Shown piece by piece: positions 1 through 6,112 of a DNA stretch of 8,724 nucleotides. Numbering within the stretch: position 1 is the first letter of the stretch; the number at the start of each line of letters is the position of its first letter. Origin of the DNA: JANNRA01 sp031401035 (GTDB taxonomy: Bacteria; Desulfobacterota; Binatia; HRBIN30; CADEER01); contig JANNRA010000117.1 in the NCBI GenBank assembly GCA_031401035.1, forward strand, positions 1 through 8,724, written 5' to 3'. The notes under the pieces are model-generated. The model worked only from the letters and a program-made list of their open reading frames with translations. It was not told where the DNA came from and ran no database searches. A program made the position numbers and the translations under genes.

Positions 1-77
1 CCCCCCCTCCCCCCCGGGCGGGGGGGCCGCCCCGGGGGGGGGCGCCGCGGCCCCCGGCGGCCCCCGCCCCCCCCCCC
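1..77. other. C/G homopolymer run, possible low-quality sequence
   Basis: The first ~77 bases are almost entirely C and G, in runs of 5 to 12 identical bases with a single T and no A. The frame of the downstream protein stays open through it (Pro/Gly/Ala/Arg), but the true linker further on is richer in Thr and Ser. This resembles a degraded contig end more than natural coding sequence. A genuine proline-rich linker cannot be excluded. Confidence 0.6.
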
Positions 78-311
78 GCCACCGCCAGCGCGACGCCGCG
101 ACCCTCGGCGACGCCGACGCCGCCCTGTGTCGGCGACTGCAATGGCGACAGCGTCGTCGCCATCGACGAGTTGGTGCATGCCGTGGCCATCGCTGCTGGC
201 GCCGACGGTACCGAGTCGTGTGCGGCGCTCGACCGCGATGGCGACCGCGTCGTCAGCATTGCCGAGGTGGTCGCCGCCGTCGGCGGCGCGCTGGGCGGCT
301 GTCGATTCTGA
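3..311 (+). CDS. C-terminal fragment of exported protein with dockerin-like EF-hand pair
   Basis: The reading frame is open from the left edge to TGA at 309-311 (about 102 residues); the start lies outside the window. From about base 72 it reads as a Pro/Ala/Ser/Thr linker, then a ~60-residue module beginning CVGDCNGD. Two 12-residue calcium-type loops are visible. The first is D-C-N-G-D-S-V-V-A-I-D-E and the second D-R-D-G-D-R-V-V-S-I-A-E, each with acidic or Asn ligands at positions 1, 3, 5 and 12. Four cysteines (CxxxC at the head, one between the loops, one three residues from the end) suggest disulfides and therefore export. In this family such tails follow large secreted proteins, but the catalytic or binding part is missing here, so the function is unknown. 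Codons before base 75 fall in C/G homopolymers and should not be trusted. Confidence 0.72.
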   Translation, partial: PPPPRAGGPPRGGAPRPPAAPAPPPATASATPRPSATPTPPCVGDCNGDSVVAIDELVHAVAIAAGADGTESCAALDRDGDRVVSIAEVVAAVGGALGGCRF

Positions 312-316
312 TCCCC

Positions 317-340
317 GCGGCCTGATCGGGCACAGGCCGC
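317..340. terminator. Hairpin between convergent genes
   Basis: A perfect 8-bp inverted repeat, GCGGCCTG (317-324) and CAGGCCGC (333-340), is separated by 8 bases. It lies just after the stop of the EF-hand protein and just past the stop of the convergent anti-sigma gene. It has no T-tract on either side, so it is not a textbook intrinsic terminator, but its position between two converging genes fits a shared transcription end or an mRNA 3'-end stabiliser. Confidence 0.55.
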
Positions 341-348
341 GCGGTGCC

Positions 349-1014
349 TCAGCGCCGCGCGGCGCCGCGCCGCCACCGCGCCAGCCACCAGCCGCCCACG
401 GCCGCGATGGCGGCGGCGCCGAGTGCCACCGGCGCGCCGTGCCAGGCGATGACGTGCGCCGGCTCGTCGAGCGGGCAGGCGATGCGCATCGCCGCATAGG
501 CGGCGAGGAAGGCGGCGCCGCCGCTGAGCGCGCCGACGGCGCGCGCCTCGAGCGGCGCACCGCGGCCGACGGCCCACAGCAGGCTGGCGCATGGCAGCAG
601 GGCGAGGGCGAGCGCGGAGAGGGCGCAGCCGGTGCCCTCGGCGACGTACATCGCCCAGGTCGTCGCGCCGGGGCTCGGCGTCAGACCCAGCCAGGCCAGT
701 GCCGGGGTGAGCGCCGCCAGCCCCGCCAGCATCAGGGTCGCGTGGCTGGGCGCGCGGTCGGGCGCGGCGGCGCGCAGGGCCAGGCCGGCGAGCAGCGCGG
801 CGGCGGCGGTCGCGGCGATCACCTCCGGCATCAGCCAGTCCCAGCGCCGGCCGCCGAGCGACGGCGCCGCTTGCCACGCGACGATCGCGCCGAGCCCCGC
901 CAGCAGCGCCAACCACAGCGCCAGGCGGAGGGCCGGGGGCCACAGACGGCGCACGGGCACCGCGTCGGCGACCAGTCGCTCGAGGACGGCGTCGATGGAC
1001 GGACGCTCGGCCAT
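349..1014 (-). CDS. nrsF: NrsF/DUF1109-family membrane anti-sigma factor
   Basis: This 221-residue protein is predicted to hold its cognate ECF sigma factor inactive at the inner membrane until a signal arrives. About six hydrophobic segments are visible, near residues 27-50, 62-83, 92-111, 121-147, 156-177 and 188-210, after a short polar N-terminus (MAERPSIDAVLERL). That layout and length match the NrsF (negative regulator of SigF, DUF1109) family. Cysteines lie at 130, 142 and 180, the last in RIACPLDEPAHVIAWH. A widely spaced Cys pair about 50 residues apart is characteristic of the family, and in the Caulobacter homologue such cysteines are needed for sensing. The ATG shares its A with the TGA of the upstream sigma gene (TGATG), so translation is probably coupled. 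The signal (oxidant or heavy metal) is inferred from the family only. Confidence 0.85.
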   Translation of the reverse strand: MAERPSIDAVLERLVADAVPVRRLWPPALRLALWLALLAGLGAIVAWQAAPSLGGRRWDWLMPEVIAATAAAALLAGLALRAAAPDRAPSHATLMLAGLAALTPALAWLGLTPSPGATTWAMYVAEGTGCALSALALALLPCASLLWAVGRGAPLEARAVGALSGGAAFLAAYAAMRIACPLDEPAHVIAWHGAPVALGAAAIAAVGGWWLARWRRGAARR

Positions 1015-1580
1015 CAGGCGCGCCCTCCGAAGCGGGCGCGCAGCGCCGCGTAGGCGCGATGCGCGCGCACGCGCAGGGCGCCCGGGGTGGTGCCGGCGCG
1101 CGCCGCGCCGGCGGCGACCGACAGCCCGTCGAGATTAAGTAGCTCGAACGCCTCGCGCTGACGCGGCGGCAGATCGGCCAGCGCCGCCGCCAGGCGTTGC
1201 TCGACATCACCACTCTCGGCGTGGCTGGCAGGCCAACTGTCGGGGCTGGTCTCGATGGCCACTTCCAGGTGGGCGCGGCGGCGGCGTCGCCGCAGGCGGT
1301 CGATGGCGACGCGCCGGGTGACGGCGAACAGCCACGGCTCGAGCGGTCGCGCCGGGTCGTAGGTATGACGGATACGATGCACCGTCATCAGCGCGTCCTG
1401 CTGCAGATCGTCGAGATCGTCCGGTCCCGTCGCCCAGCGGCGCAGGAAGGCACGCAGCAGCGGCGCCAGTTCGCCGAGGAGCCGCCGGTAGGCGTCGCGA
1501 TCGCCGTCCTGCGCGCGGCGCATGAGGTCGGCGCGGTGCTGCTGATCGGCGTGGAGAGTGCGGGCATCGGACTGAGGCAT
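1014..1580 (-). CDS. sigF: ECF sigma factor, SigF/ECF16-like
   Basis: This 188-residue sigma-70 family protein has only regions 2 and 4. Region 2 spans about residues 20-102, with the core-binding helix around DDLDDLQQDALM (54-65) and PWLFAVTRRVAIDRL followed by an arginine run (82-102). Region 4 spans about 126-184, with LPPRQREAFELL (137-148) and the HTH around SVAAGAARAGTTPGALRVRAHRAY (154-177). It would direct RNA polymerase to a small stress regulon. The next gene, overlapping by one base, is an NrsF-type anti-sigma, the usual partner of SigF-like (ECF16) factors. The ATG at 1580 has no convincing Shine-Dalgarno sequence. A GTGTAAC box lies only 23-29 bases upstream, so a start at Met20 (1523) or a near-leaderless message is possible. 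The gene symbol is assigned from operon partner and family resemblance, not from a close alignment. Confidence 0.85.
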   Translation of the reverse strand: MPQSDARTLHADQQHRADLMRRAQDGDRDAYRRLLGELAPLLRAFLRRWATGPDDLDDLQQDALMTVHRIRHTYDPARPLEPWLFAVTRRVAIDRLRRRRRRAHLEVAIETSPDSWPASHAESGDVEQRLAAALADLPPRQREAFELLNLDGLSVAAGAARAGTTPGALRVRAHRAYAALRARFGGRA

Positions 1581-1602
1581 GGGTGTGCGGCGACGCCCGC
1601 AG

Positions 1603-1609
1603 GTTACAC
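1603..1609 (-). promoter_or_regulatory. GTGTAAC box facing the sigF/nrsF pair
   Basis: On the minus strand this reads GTGTAACCT, the kind of -35 element (GTAACC) I recall for SigF/ECF16 promoters. No clear -10 (CGTA, CGTC or CGAA) is found 16-17 bases downstream, and a promoter here would start transcription at about the annotated ATG. It is therefore either a weak autoregulatory promoter, evidence for a later start codon, or half of a symmetric regulatory site with the box at 1645-1651. Confidence 0.4.
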
Positions 1610-1644
1610 AGGTCGCCCCGATTGGCCAGCCCGCCGCCGCGGCC

Positions 1645-1671
1645 GTGTAACTTTCCCGCCGGGCGGACGTA
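1645..1671 (+). promoter_or_regulatory. Candidate ECF promoter for the second sigma gene
   Basis: GTGTAAC (1645-1651) serves as -35 and CGTA (1668-1671) as -10, separated by 16 bases, the usual ECF spacing. Transcription would begin near 1678, just before the AGGAGG at 1682-1687 that precedes the ATG at 1693. The same GTGTAAC occurs inverted at 1603-1609, suggesting that one sigma factor drives both divergent genes. Confidence 0.5.
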
Positions 1672-1681
1672 CTCAGGCGGC

Positions 1682-1687
1682 AGGAGG
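1682..1687 (+). promoter_or_regulatory. Ribosome binding site (AGGAGG)
   Basis: A perfect AGGAGG five bases before the ATG at 1693 fixes the start of the plus-strand sigma factor. It is one of the strongest Shine-Dalgarno sequences in the window. Confidence 0.8.
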
Positions 1688-1692
1688 ATCAC

Positions 1693-2283
1693 ATGCCCAA
1701 TCCCGAAGCCCTGGCAACGTTGATTCGCGAGCGCGGGCCGCGCCTGGTCGGTCTGGCGCGCCGCATCCTGCGCGACCAGGAGGCGGAGGCCGCCGACGCG
1801 GTGCAGGACGCCTACATCTCGGCGCTGCGCTCGCTCGACGAGTTCCGCGGCGACGCGTCGCTGGCCACCTGGCTGCACCGCATCGTCGTCAATGCCGCGC
1901 TCATGCGGCGCCGCGCGACGCGCTTGCGGCGCGAGACGCCGCTCGAGTCGCCCGAGTGGACGGCGGAGGATGCGCCGCCGGACCTGCTCAGCCGCGCCGC
2001 GCCGGCGCAGAGTCTCGACGAAGCCCTCGAGCGCAAGCAGCTGCGCGCCTGCATCCGCGCCTGCGTCGAGCAACTGCCGCCCACCTACCGGGCGGTGGTA
2101 CTGCTGCGCGAGGTGCGCGAACTCGATACGCGCGAGACCGCGGCGGCGCTCGGCATCTCGCCGAACGCCGTCAAGGTGCGCCTCTACCGCGCCCGCCAGG
2201 CGCTCGAGCCCATCCTGCGGGCGCGCGGCGTCGTCGCGCCCGAGCCGCCGCGCGCCGCCGTCATCCCTTCGGAGGCAGCGTGA
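1693..2283 (+). CDS. ECF (RpoE-like) sigma factor without adjacent anti-sigma
   Basis: This 196-residue two-domain sigma-70 factor has region 2 at about residues 15-75, including AEAADAVQDAYISAL (31-45), FRGDASLATWLHRIVVN (51-67) and a basic tail, MRRRATRLRR. A variable Pro/Ala-rich linker follows. Region 4 is at about 112-175, with LPPTYRAVVLLREV (128-141) and the HTH TRETAAALGISPNAVKVRLYRAR (146-168). These are standard RpoE-type signatures. It is transcribed away from the SigF-like gene across a 112-base spacer carrying paired GTGTAAC boxes. No anti-sigma (zinc-finger or membrane) follows; the next gene converges and overlaps this one's last 23 bases. Its control is therefore either through the neighbouring sigma/NrsF module, an unlinked partner, or transcription alone. 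The C-terminal ~20 residues (Pro/Ala-rich) are a small extension. Function as a sigma factor is secure; the regulon is unknown. Confidence 0.88.
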   Translation: MPNPEALATLIRERGPRLVGLARRILRDQEAEAADAVQDAYISALRSLDEFRGDASLATWLHRIVVNAALMRRRATRLRRETPLESPEWTAEDAPPDLLSRAAPAQSLDEALERKQLRACIRACVEQLPPTYRAVVLLREVRELDTRETAAALGISPNAVKVRLYRARQALEPILRARGVVAPEPPRAAVIPSEAA

Positions 2284-3277
2284 AGCACTGGCCGTCCTCG
2301 CCGAGCACCACCTCGCCGGCAAACACGTCGCCGACGCCGGCGAGGAACATGCGCCGCATGATGAAGTTGCGCGGGCCGGGGACGACGTGCGTGAAGACCA
2401 GCGTGGTCACGCCGGCGTCGCGCGCCACCTCGGCGGCCTCGAGCGGGCTGGTGTGGTAATCGAGCGTGTCGCCCGCCATCTTGCCCAGGCGCGCCTGCCC
2501 GCTCTGCGTGGCGATCGTCGCGACGCGGCCCATCATGTCCCGGTTGAGCGCCTCGTGAATCAACAGATCGGCGCCGCGCGCATGCGCGACGACGTTGGCG
2601 CTCTTGGCGGTGTCGCCGCTGACGACGACGACGTTGCCCTTGTACTCGAAGCGATACCCCACGGCCGGATGGATCGGCGCATGGTCGACGCTGAACATCG
2701 TCACCTTCAGCCCGTTGCGCTCGAACACCACCGCCTCGGCGTCGGCGCCGTCGCCGAGCGCGACCTCGCGGGCGACGGCCGGCGCCGCGGCGCGCGGCAT
2801 CGCCTCGGCGCCGTGATGGGCGGTGCGGTAGTCGGCGTCCTGGCTGTAGGCGGCGACGAAGCCGTCGACGACGCGTGCCGTGCCGGCCGGTCCGAAGACC
2901 TCGAGCGGTTGGCCGCGACCGGCGATCCAGCTCTGCACCATGGTCTCGCCGAGATCGCCGATGTGGTCGGAATGGAAATGGGTGAGCAGCACCGCGCTCA
3001 GCGCCCCGGTCGGCAGACGCGTCAGGTCGAGCGTCTCCCAGGCTCCGGGGCCGGCGTCGACGAGCACGAACTGGCCGCCGGCGATGACCGCGGTGCAGGC
3101 GCCGGCGCGCTGCGGGTCGGGCAGCGGCGACCCGGTGCCGCACAGGACGACGGTCATGTCCGGCGATTCGAGCACCGCGGTGTCGCGCCGCAGTACCTGC
3201 TGCACCTGCCATTCGAGGACGCGCTCGCAGCCGGCGAGCAGGACGATGGCGCTGAGGAGAACAGGGCGGGTGATCAT
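2261..3277 (-). CDS. Metallo-beta-lactamase-fold hydrolase, exported lipoprotein (AtsA/RNase Z-like)
   Basis: This 338-residue protein starts with a lipoprotein signal (MITRPVLLSAIVLLAGC; lipobox LAGC, lipidated Cys17). ATG 3277 is preferred over the upstream in-frame ATG at 3310 because AAGGAG lies eight bases before it and the signal peptide begins there. The MBL fold shows the HFHSDH metal motif (H100, H102, D104, H105), VDH (H199), SGDT (D222), a LLIHEA segment (H241), YHTSP (H275) and FTHVVP (H297). This pattern matches the RNase Z-like branch, which includes the zinc-type arylsulfatase AtsA. Being on the envelope, it is unlikely to process tRNA; an ester or sulfate-ester hydrolase is the likelier role. 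It follows the sulfatase by 19 bases, probably as the last gene of the same operon, and its 3' end overlaps the convergent sigma gene by 23 bases. The substrate is unknown. Confidence 0.85.
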   Translation of the reverse strand: MITRPVLLSAIVLLAGCERVLEWQVQQVLRRDTAVLESPDMTVVLCGTGSPLPDPQRAGACTAVIAGGQFVLVDAGPGAWETLDLTRLPTGALSAVLLTHFHSDHIGDLGETMVQSWIAGRGQPLEVFGPAGTARVVDGFVAAYSQDADYRTAHHGAEAMPRAAAPAVAREVALGDGADAEAVVFERNGLKVTMFSVDHAPIHPAVGYRFEYKGNVVVVSGDTAKSANVVAHARGADLLIHEALNRDMMGRVATIATQSGQARLGKMAGDTLDYHTSPLEAAEVARDAGVTTLVFTHVVPGPRNFIMRRMFLAGVGDVFAGEVVLGEDGQCFTLPPKG

Positions 3278-3296
3278 GCGCGGGGCTCCTTCGCGG

Positions 3297-4883
3297 TCAG
3301 GTGGGGGCATCGACCAGCAGGCGCGGGGCGCGCTCGGCCGGCAGGTGGTCGTACAGGTCGGCGACGAGATCGGAACGGATGGCGCGGTGGCCGGGGTCGT
3401 CCCACAGATTGCGCCACTGCTGCGGATCCTCGCGCAGATTGTACAGCTCTCCCTCGCTGCCGTCGTAGTGGATGCCGCACGGCGTCATGCAGAACTCGCC
3501 GAGCATGCGTTCGAGGCCGGTGGGCTGGCCGTCGGTGCTCGGTTCGTAGCGGGTCAGCAGCCAGCCGTCGCGGTGCACGATCGAGCGCAGGTGCATGCCG
3601 TGGCTCGGCGTCTGACTGTCCCACTCGCAGAGGACGCGCTCGCGGCTGCCGTCCTCGCTGGTCGGCAACGGGGCGCCCTGCATCCACGGCGCCGGTGGGA
3701 TGCCGGCGATGGCACAGAAGGTCGGCGCCAGGTCGACCTGGCCGACCGGTTGCTCGATCGCCGCCGGCGCCACGCCGGCCGCCGGCGCCGGGCGCCAGAT
3801 GCAGGGCAGGCGCATGAGCGCGTCGACGTGAAAGGGCCCCTTGTAGATGAAGCCGAAATCGCCCTGCAACTCGCCGTGGTCGGCGGTGTAGAGGACGTCG
3901 GTGTCCGCCGCCCAGCCGCGCGCCGCGATGCGCTGCATCACCCGCCCGCAGGCCTCGTCGATGAGCTCGTTCATGACGTGCGCCTTGGCGTTGATCTCGC
4001 GCAGGTTGTCGTGCGTCAGCGCCGGGACGCGGAAGTTCGGCGGCCCGCCCTCGGCGTTCTGCCAACGGCCCTCGTAGTAGGCCAGCCAGTGCGCCGGCTT
4101 CTGCGCCAGCACGGCGCGGATCTTCGCGTCGGACCCCGGATGGCCGGGTGGCAGGTCGAGGTCGCGCCACGGGACGCGGTGCAACTCCGAGGCCGGCGGA
4201 TCCCAGGGGTGGTGCGGGTCGGGAAAGCTCAACCACACAAACCAGTCCTCGTCGTCGGCGAGCGAGTCGAGGAACTCGATGGCGCGATCGGCGACCCAGT
4301 CGGTGTGGTACCACTCGCGTGGGATCGGATTGTTCTTGGTCTCCGGCGCGCCGCTGTCGCCGCCGCCGTGCGCGTCGAGGAGCGGCGCGAAGCTCTCCAG
4401 GTGCTCGGGGTGGTTGGCCTTCAGCCACGCCCCGTAGTGGCCGACCGGGCGGCCCATGAAGGCGGCGATGTGCGTCGCGTGCACGGCGCGTTCGAAGCCG
4501 CGCCAGGCGCCGGTGTCGCCGCGGCGCTGGCGGGCGTTCTCCTCGAAGCGCAGCTGCGGGTCGAAGTTGGGCTCGAAGTGCGCCTTGCCGCACAGCGCCG
4601 TGCGATACCCGGCGCGCTCGGCGAGATAGGCGGCGACGCTCGGCGCGTCGGTCGGCAGCGCGACGCCGTTGGCATACACGCCGTGCGTGCGCACGTACTG
4701 GCCGGTCAACATGGTGGAGCGCGCCGGCATGCAGACCGTGTTCTGGTTGTAGGCGCGCCGATACAGCAGCCCAGCCCGCGCCCAGCCGTCCGCCACCGGC
4801 GTGCGCGCCACCGTGCCGCCGGTGCAGCCGAGCGCATCGTGGCGCTGCTGGTCGGCGGTAATGAAGAGAATCTTGCGTCCCAT
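3297..4883 (-). CDS. Sulfatase / phosphonate monoester hydrolase-like enzyme (FGly, Cys type)
   Basis: This 528-residue alkaline-phosphatase-superfamily hydrolase would cleave sulfate, phosphonate or phosphodiester bonds. The maturation motif C-M-P-A-R (C51 to R55) predicts conversion of Cys51 to formylglycine by an FGE-type enzyme not encoded here. Other visible features are the N-terminal metal site FITADQQRHDALGC (D11, with Gln12 in place of the second Asp of classic sulfatases), GQYVRTHGV (61-69), GKAHF (K100, H102), PDPHHPW (H224/H225), TADHGE (D335, H336) and K348. ADQQ and overall length resemble phosphonate monoester hydrolases and choline sulfatase-like enzymes more than secreted arylsulfatases. 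No signal peptide is present, so it is cytoplasmic. The start has AGGAG five bases upstream. It sits 28 bases after the GST-like gene and 19 before the MBL gene. Family is secure; substrate is not. Confidence 0.9.
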   Translation of the reverse strand: MGRKILFITADQQRHDALGCTGGTVARTPVADGWARAGLLYRRAYNQNTVCMPARSTMLTGQYVRTHGVYANGVALPTDAPSVAAYLAERAGYRTALCGKAHFEPNFDPQLRFEENARQRRGDTGAWRGFERAVHATHIAAFMGRPVGHYGAWLKANHPEHLESFAPLLDAHGGGDSGAPETKNNPIPREWYHTDWVADRAIEFLDSLADDEDWFVWLSFPDPHHPWDPPASELHRVPWRDLDLPPGHPGSDAKIRAVLAQKPAHWLAYYEGRWQNAEGGPPNFRVPALTHDNLREINAKAHVMNELIDEACGRVMQRIAARGWAADTDVLYTADHGELQGDFGFIYKGPFHVDALMRLPCIWRPAPAAGVAPAAIEQPVGQVDLAPTFCAIAGIPPAPWMQGAPLPTSEDGSRERVLCEWDSQTPSHGMHLRSIVHRDGWLLTRYEPSTDGQPTGLERMLGEFCMTPCGIHYDGSEGELYNLREDPQQWRNLWDDPGHRAIRSDLVADLYDHLPAERAPRLLVDAPT

Positions 4884-4911
4884 CTCTGCTCCTGCCGTCG
4901 GCGCCGCCGCC

Positions 4912-6030
4912 TCAGGGATTCCACACCGATCCGCCGACCAGGCGCTCCGGCCGCCGCCCCTGACACAGCGGCGGCGTCTGACCCTCGAACATGCCCGAGG
5001 CGATGCGGCCGTCGCGCCACAGCGGCTCCCAACAGCCGAGCCCCTCGAGGCGGCCGCGCAGCGCCGCCTGCGCCGCCGCGGGCGTCGCCTCGACGTGGTC
5101 CTGCAGCCGCTCGCGGCACCAGACCCGGTAGCGCACCGTCGGCAGGTCGCGGTACGGCGCGCCCTGCACGTCGCAGTCGAAGCGGCGCCGCCCGTCGCGC
5201 CAGGCGACGGCGTTGGCGTGCAGGTACGGCAGGTACGCCTCGCCGCAGTCGCGCAGCAGCGCCTCCCACCCGACCGGCAGCGTGCCCGGTGGCGTCCAGT
5301 CGCCGGCGACGGTGTCGCAGCGCGCGTTCCACAGGCGCGCCACCCAGGCGTAGACCGCCGGCGCCGTGTCGCGCATCAGGCGCGCCGGCGTCGGGTCGAG
5401 GCTGAAGTGGCGGAACATCGACGCGAAGAAGCCGAAGTCGGCCAGGCACGGACGGCCGCCGAGCAGATACGGCTGCCGCGCCAGGATCGCCTGGAGGCGC
5501 GCCAGCGTCTGGGTATAGATCGCCTCGACGTGCGGCCGCGTCGCGGCGCAGACGCCGTCGCCGGCGACGTACAGTCGGTACTGGCGGCGGCGCATCATCG
5601 CCGCACGCCAGGCGCGCGGCAGCGGCACGTCTCCCATCACCTCGACGGCGATGCGATCGCCGAGCAGGCGCGCATCGCGCCGGTAGCTCCAGCGATAGTG
5701 CAGGGCGGGCCGCCACAACCACTCGTCGGCGTAGTCCTCGAGCAGGCGGCAGCACACCGCCTGCAGGGGGTCGGCCGGCAGCACCGCACCGGCAGGCACG
5801 CGCGCCTCGAACCAGTCGATCATCGGCGTCGTATCCTGCAGCCAGGTGCCGTCCGGCGAGCGCACCACCGGCACCTTCATCACGCCGGCGTGGCGGCGGA
5901 TCGGTCCGCGCAAGTGGCGCGTCTGCGCCTCGATGCGCTGGTAGGGGATGCGCTTGTAGCGCAGATAAGCCTCCAGCTTCCCCGTGAAGTAGGAGACGTC
6001 CATGCCGTAGAGCAGAAAGGGTTCGTCCAT
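4912..6030 (-). CDS. Glutathione S-transferase family protein with long C-terminal extension
   Basis: This 372-residue protein has an N-terminal thioredoxin-like domain at residues 5-78: LLYGMDVSYFTGKLEAYLRY, then VMKVPVV with the cis-Pro at 54, and QDTTPMIDWFE (66-75), matching the GST glutathione-site helix. An all-helical C-terminal domain follows, with PYLLGGRPCLADFGFFASMF (188-206), where the D in LADF is the usual N-capping Asp of GSTs. About 130 residues continue beyond a typical GST C-domain, Trp/Arg/Cys-rich and without a recognised motif. The catalytic residue is not certain; S13 or Y14 is in the right place. The protein has no signal peptide and is probably cytosolic. It is the first gene of the minus-strand trio, divergent from the TetR gene, with its promoter region holding the palindromic operator. 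No Shine-Dalgarno sequence is seen. Role inferred: conjugation, reductive cleavage or isomerisation of the operon's substrate. Confidence 0.82.
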   Translation of the reverse strand: MDEPFLLYGMDVSYFTGKLEAYLRYKRIPYQRIEAQTRHLRGPIRRHAGVMKVPVVRSPDGTWLQDTTPMIDWFEARVPAGAVLPADPLQAVCCRLLEDYADEWLWRPALHYRWSYRRDARLLGDRIAVEVMGDVPLPRAWRAAMMRRRQYRLYVAGDGVCAATRPHVEAIYTQTLARLQAILARQPYLLGGRPCLADFGFFASMFRHFSLDPTPARLMRDTAPAVYAWVARLWNARCDTVAGDWTPPGTLPVGWEALLRDCGEAYLPYLHANAVAWRDGRRRFDCDVQGAPYRDLPTVRYRVWCRERLQDHVEATPAAAQAALRGRLEGLGCWEPLWRDGRIASGMFEGQTPPLCQGRRPERLVGGSVWNP

Positions 6031-6076
6031 TGCGGTCGGGCGGCGGCAGGGCGGCGGTTGCCGTCGCCCGGGCCAT

Positions 6077-6105
6077 CGTCTACTGAACTTGCACTATGAG
6101 TGCAA
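6077..6105 (-). promoter_or_regulatory. Weak candidate promoter for the GST-sulfatase-MBL operon
   Basis: On the minus strand TTGCAC (6105-6100) and TAGACG (6082-6077) are spaced by 17 bases. Each matches the sigma-70 consensus at about three of six positions. Its value comes from position: the -35 half falls inside the palindrome, so a bound TetR protein would block it. Confidence 0.3.
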
Positions 6106-6112
6106 GAAGTTC
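6085..6112. promoter_or_regulatory. Palindromic operator centred on the TetR start codon
   Basis: CTTGCACT (6088-6095) and AGTGCAAG (6099-6106) form a perfect 8-bp inverted repeat whose three-base centre is the ATG of the TetR gene. Outer arms GAACTT (6085-6090) and AAGTTC (6107-6112) extend the symmetry; the right arm carries an extra AAG that shifts it by three bases. Size and symmetry fit a TetR dimer site. Binding would block expression of the repressor itself and could also cover the divergent operon promoter. Confidence 0.72.

Noticed and set aside
3278..3310. Longer N-terminus for the MBL lipoprotein (ATG at 3310)
   Set aside because: It would place 11 charged residues before the signal peptide and overlap the sulfatase gene, while ATG 3277 has AAGGAG at proper distance.
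1892..3817. 641-residue open frame on the plus strand
   Set aside because: It overlaps the second sigma gene out of frame and then runs antisense to the MBL and sulfatase genes; composition is that of a GC shadow.
2880..5405. 841-residue open frame on the plus strand
   Set aside because: It is antisense to the sulfatase, MBL and GST genes, which carry clear catalytic motifs; the frame is open only because of extreme GC bias at third positions. Its product is low-complexity Arg/Ala/Pro without motifs.
6066..6073. GCCCGGGC palindrome between GST and TetR genes
   Set aside because: An 8-base self-complementary GC string is expected by chance at this base composition; the TTGCACT palindrome is the convincing site.
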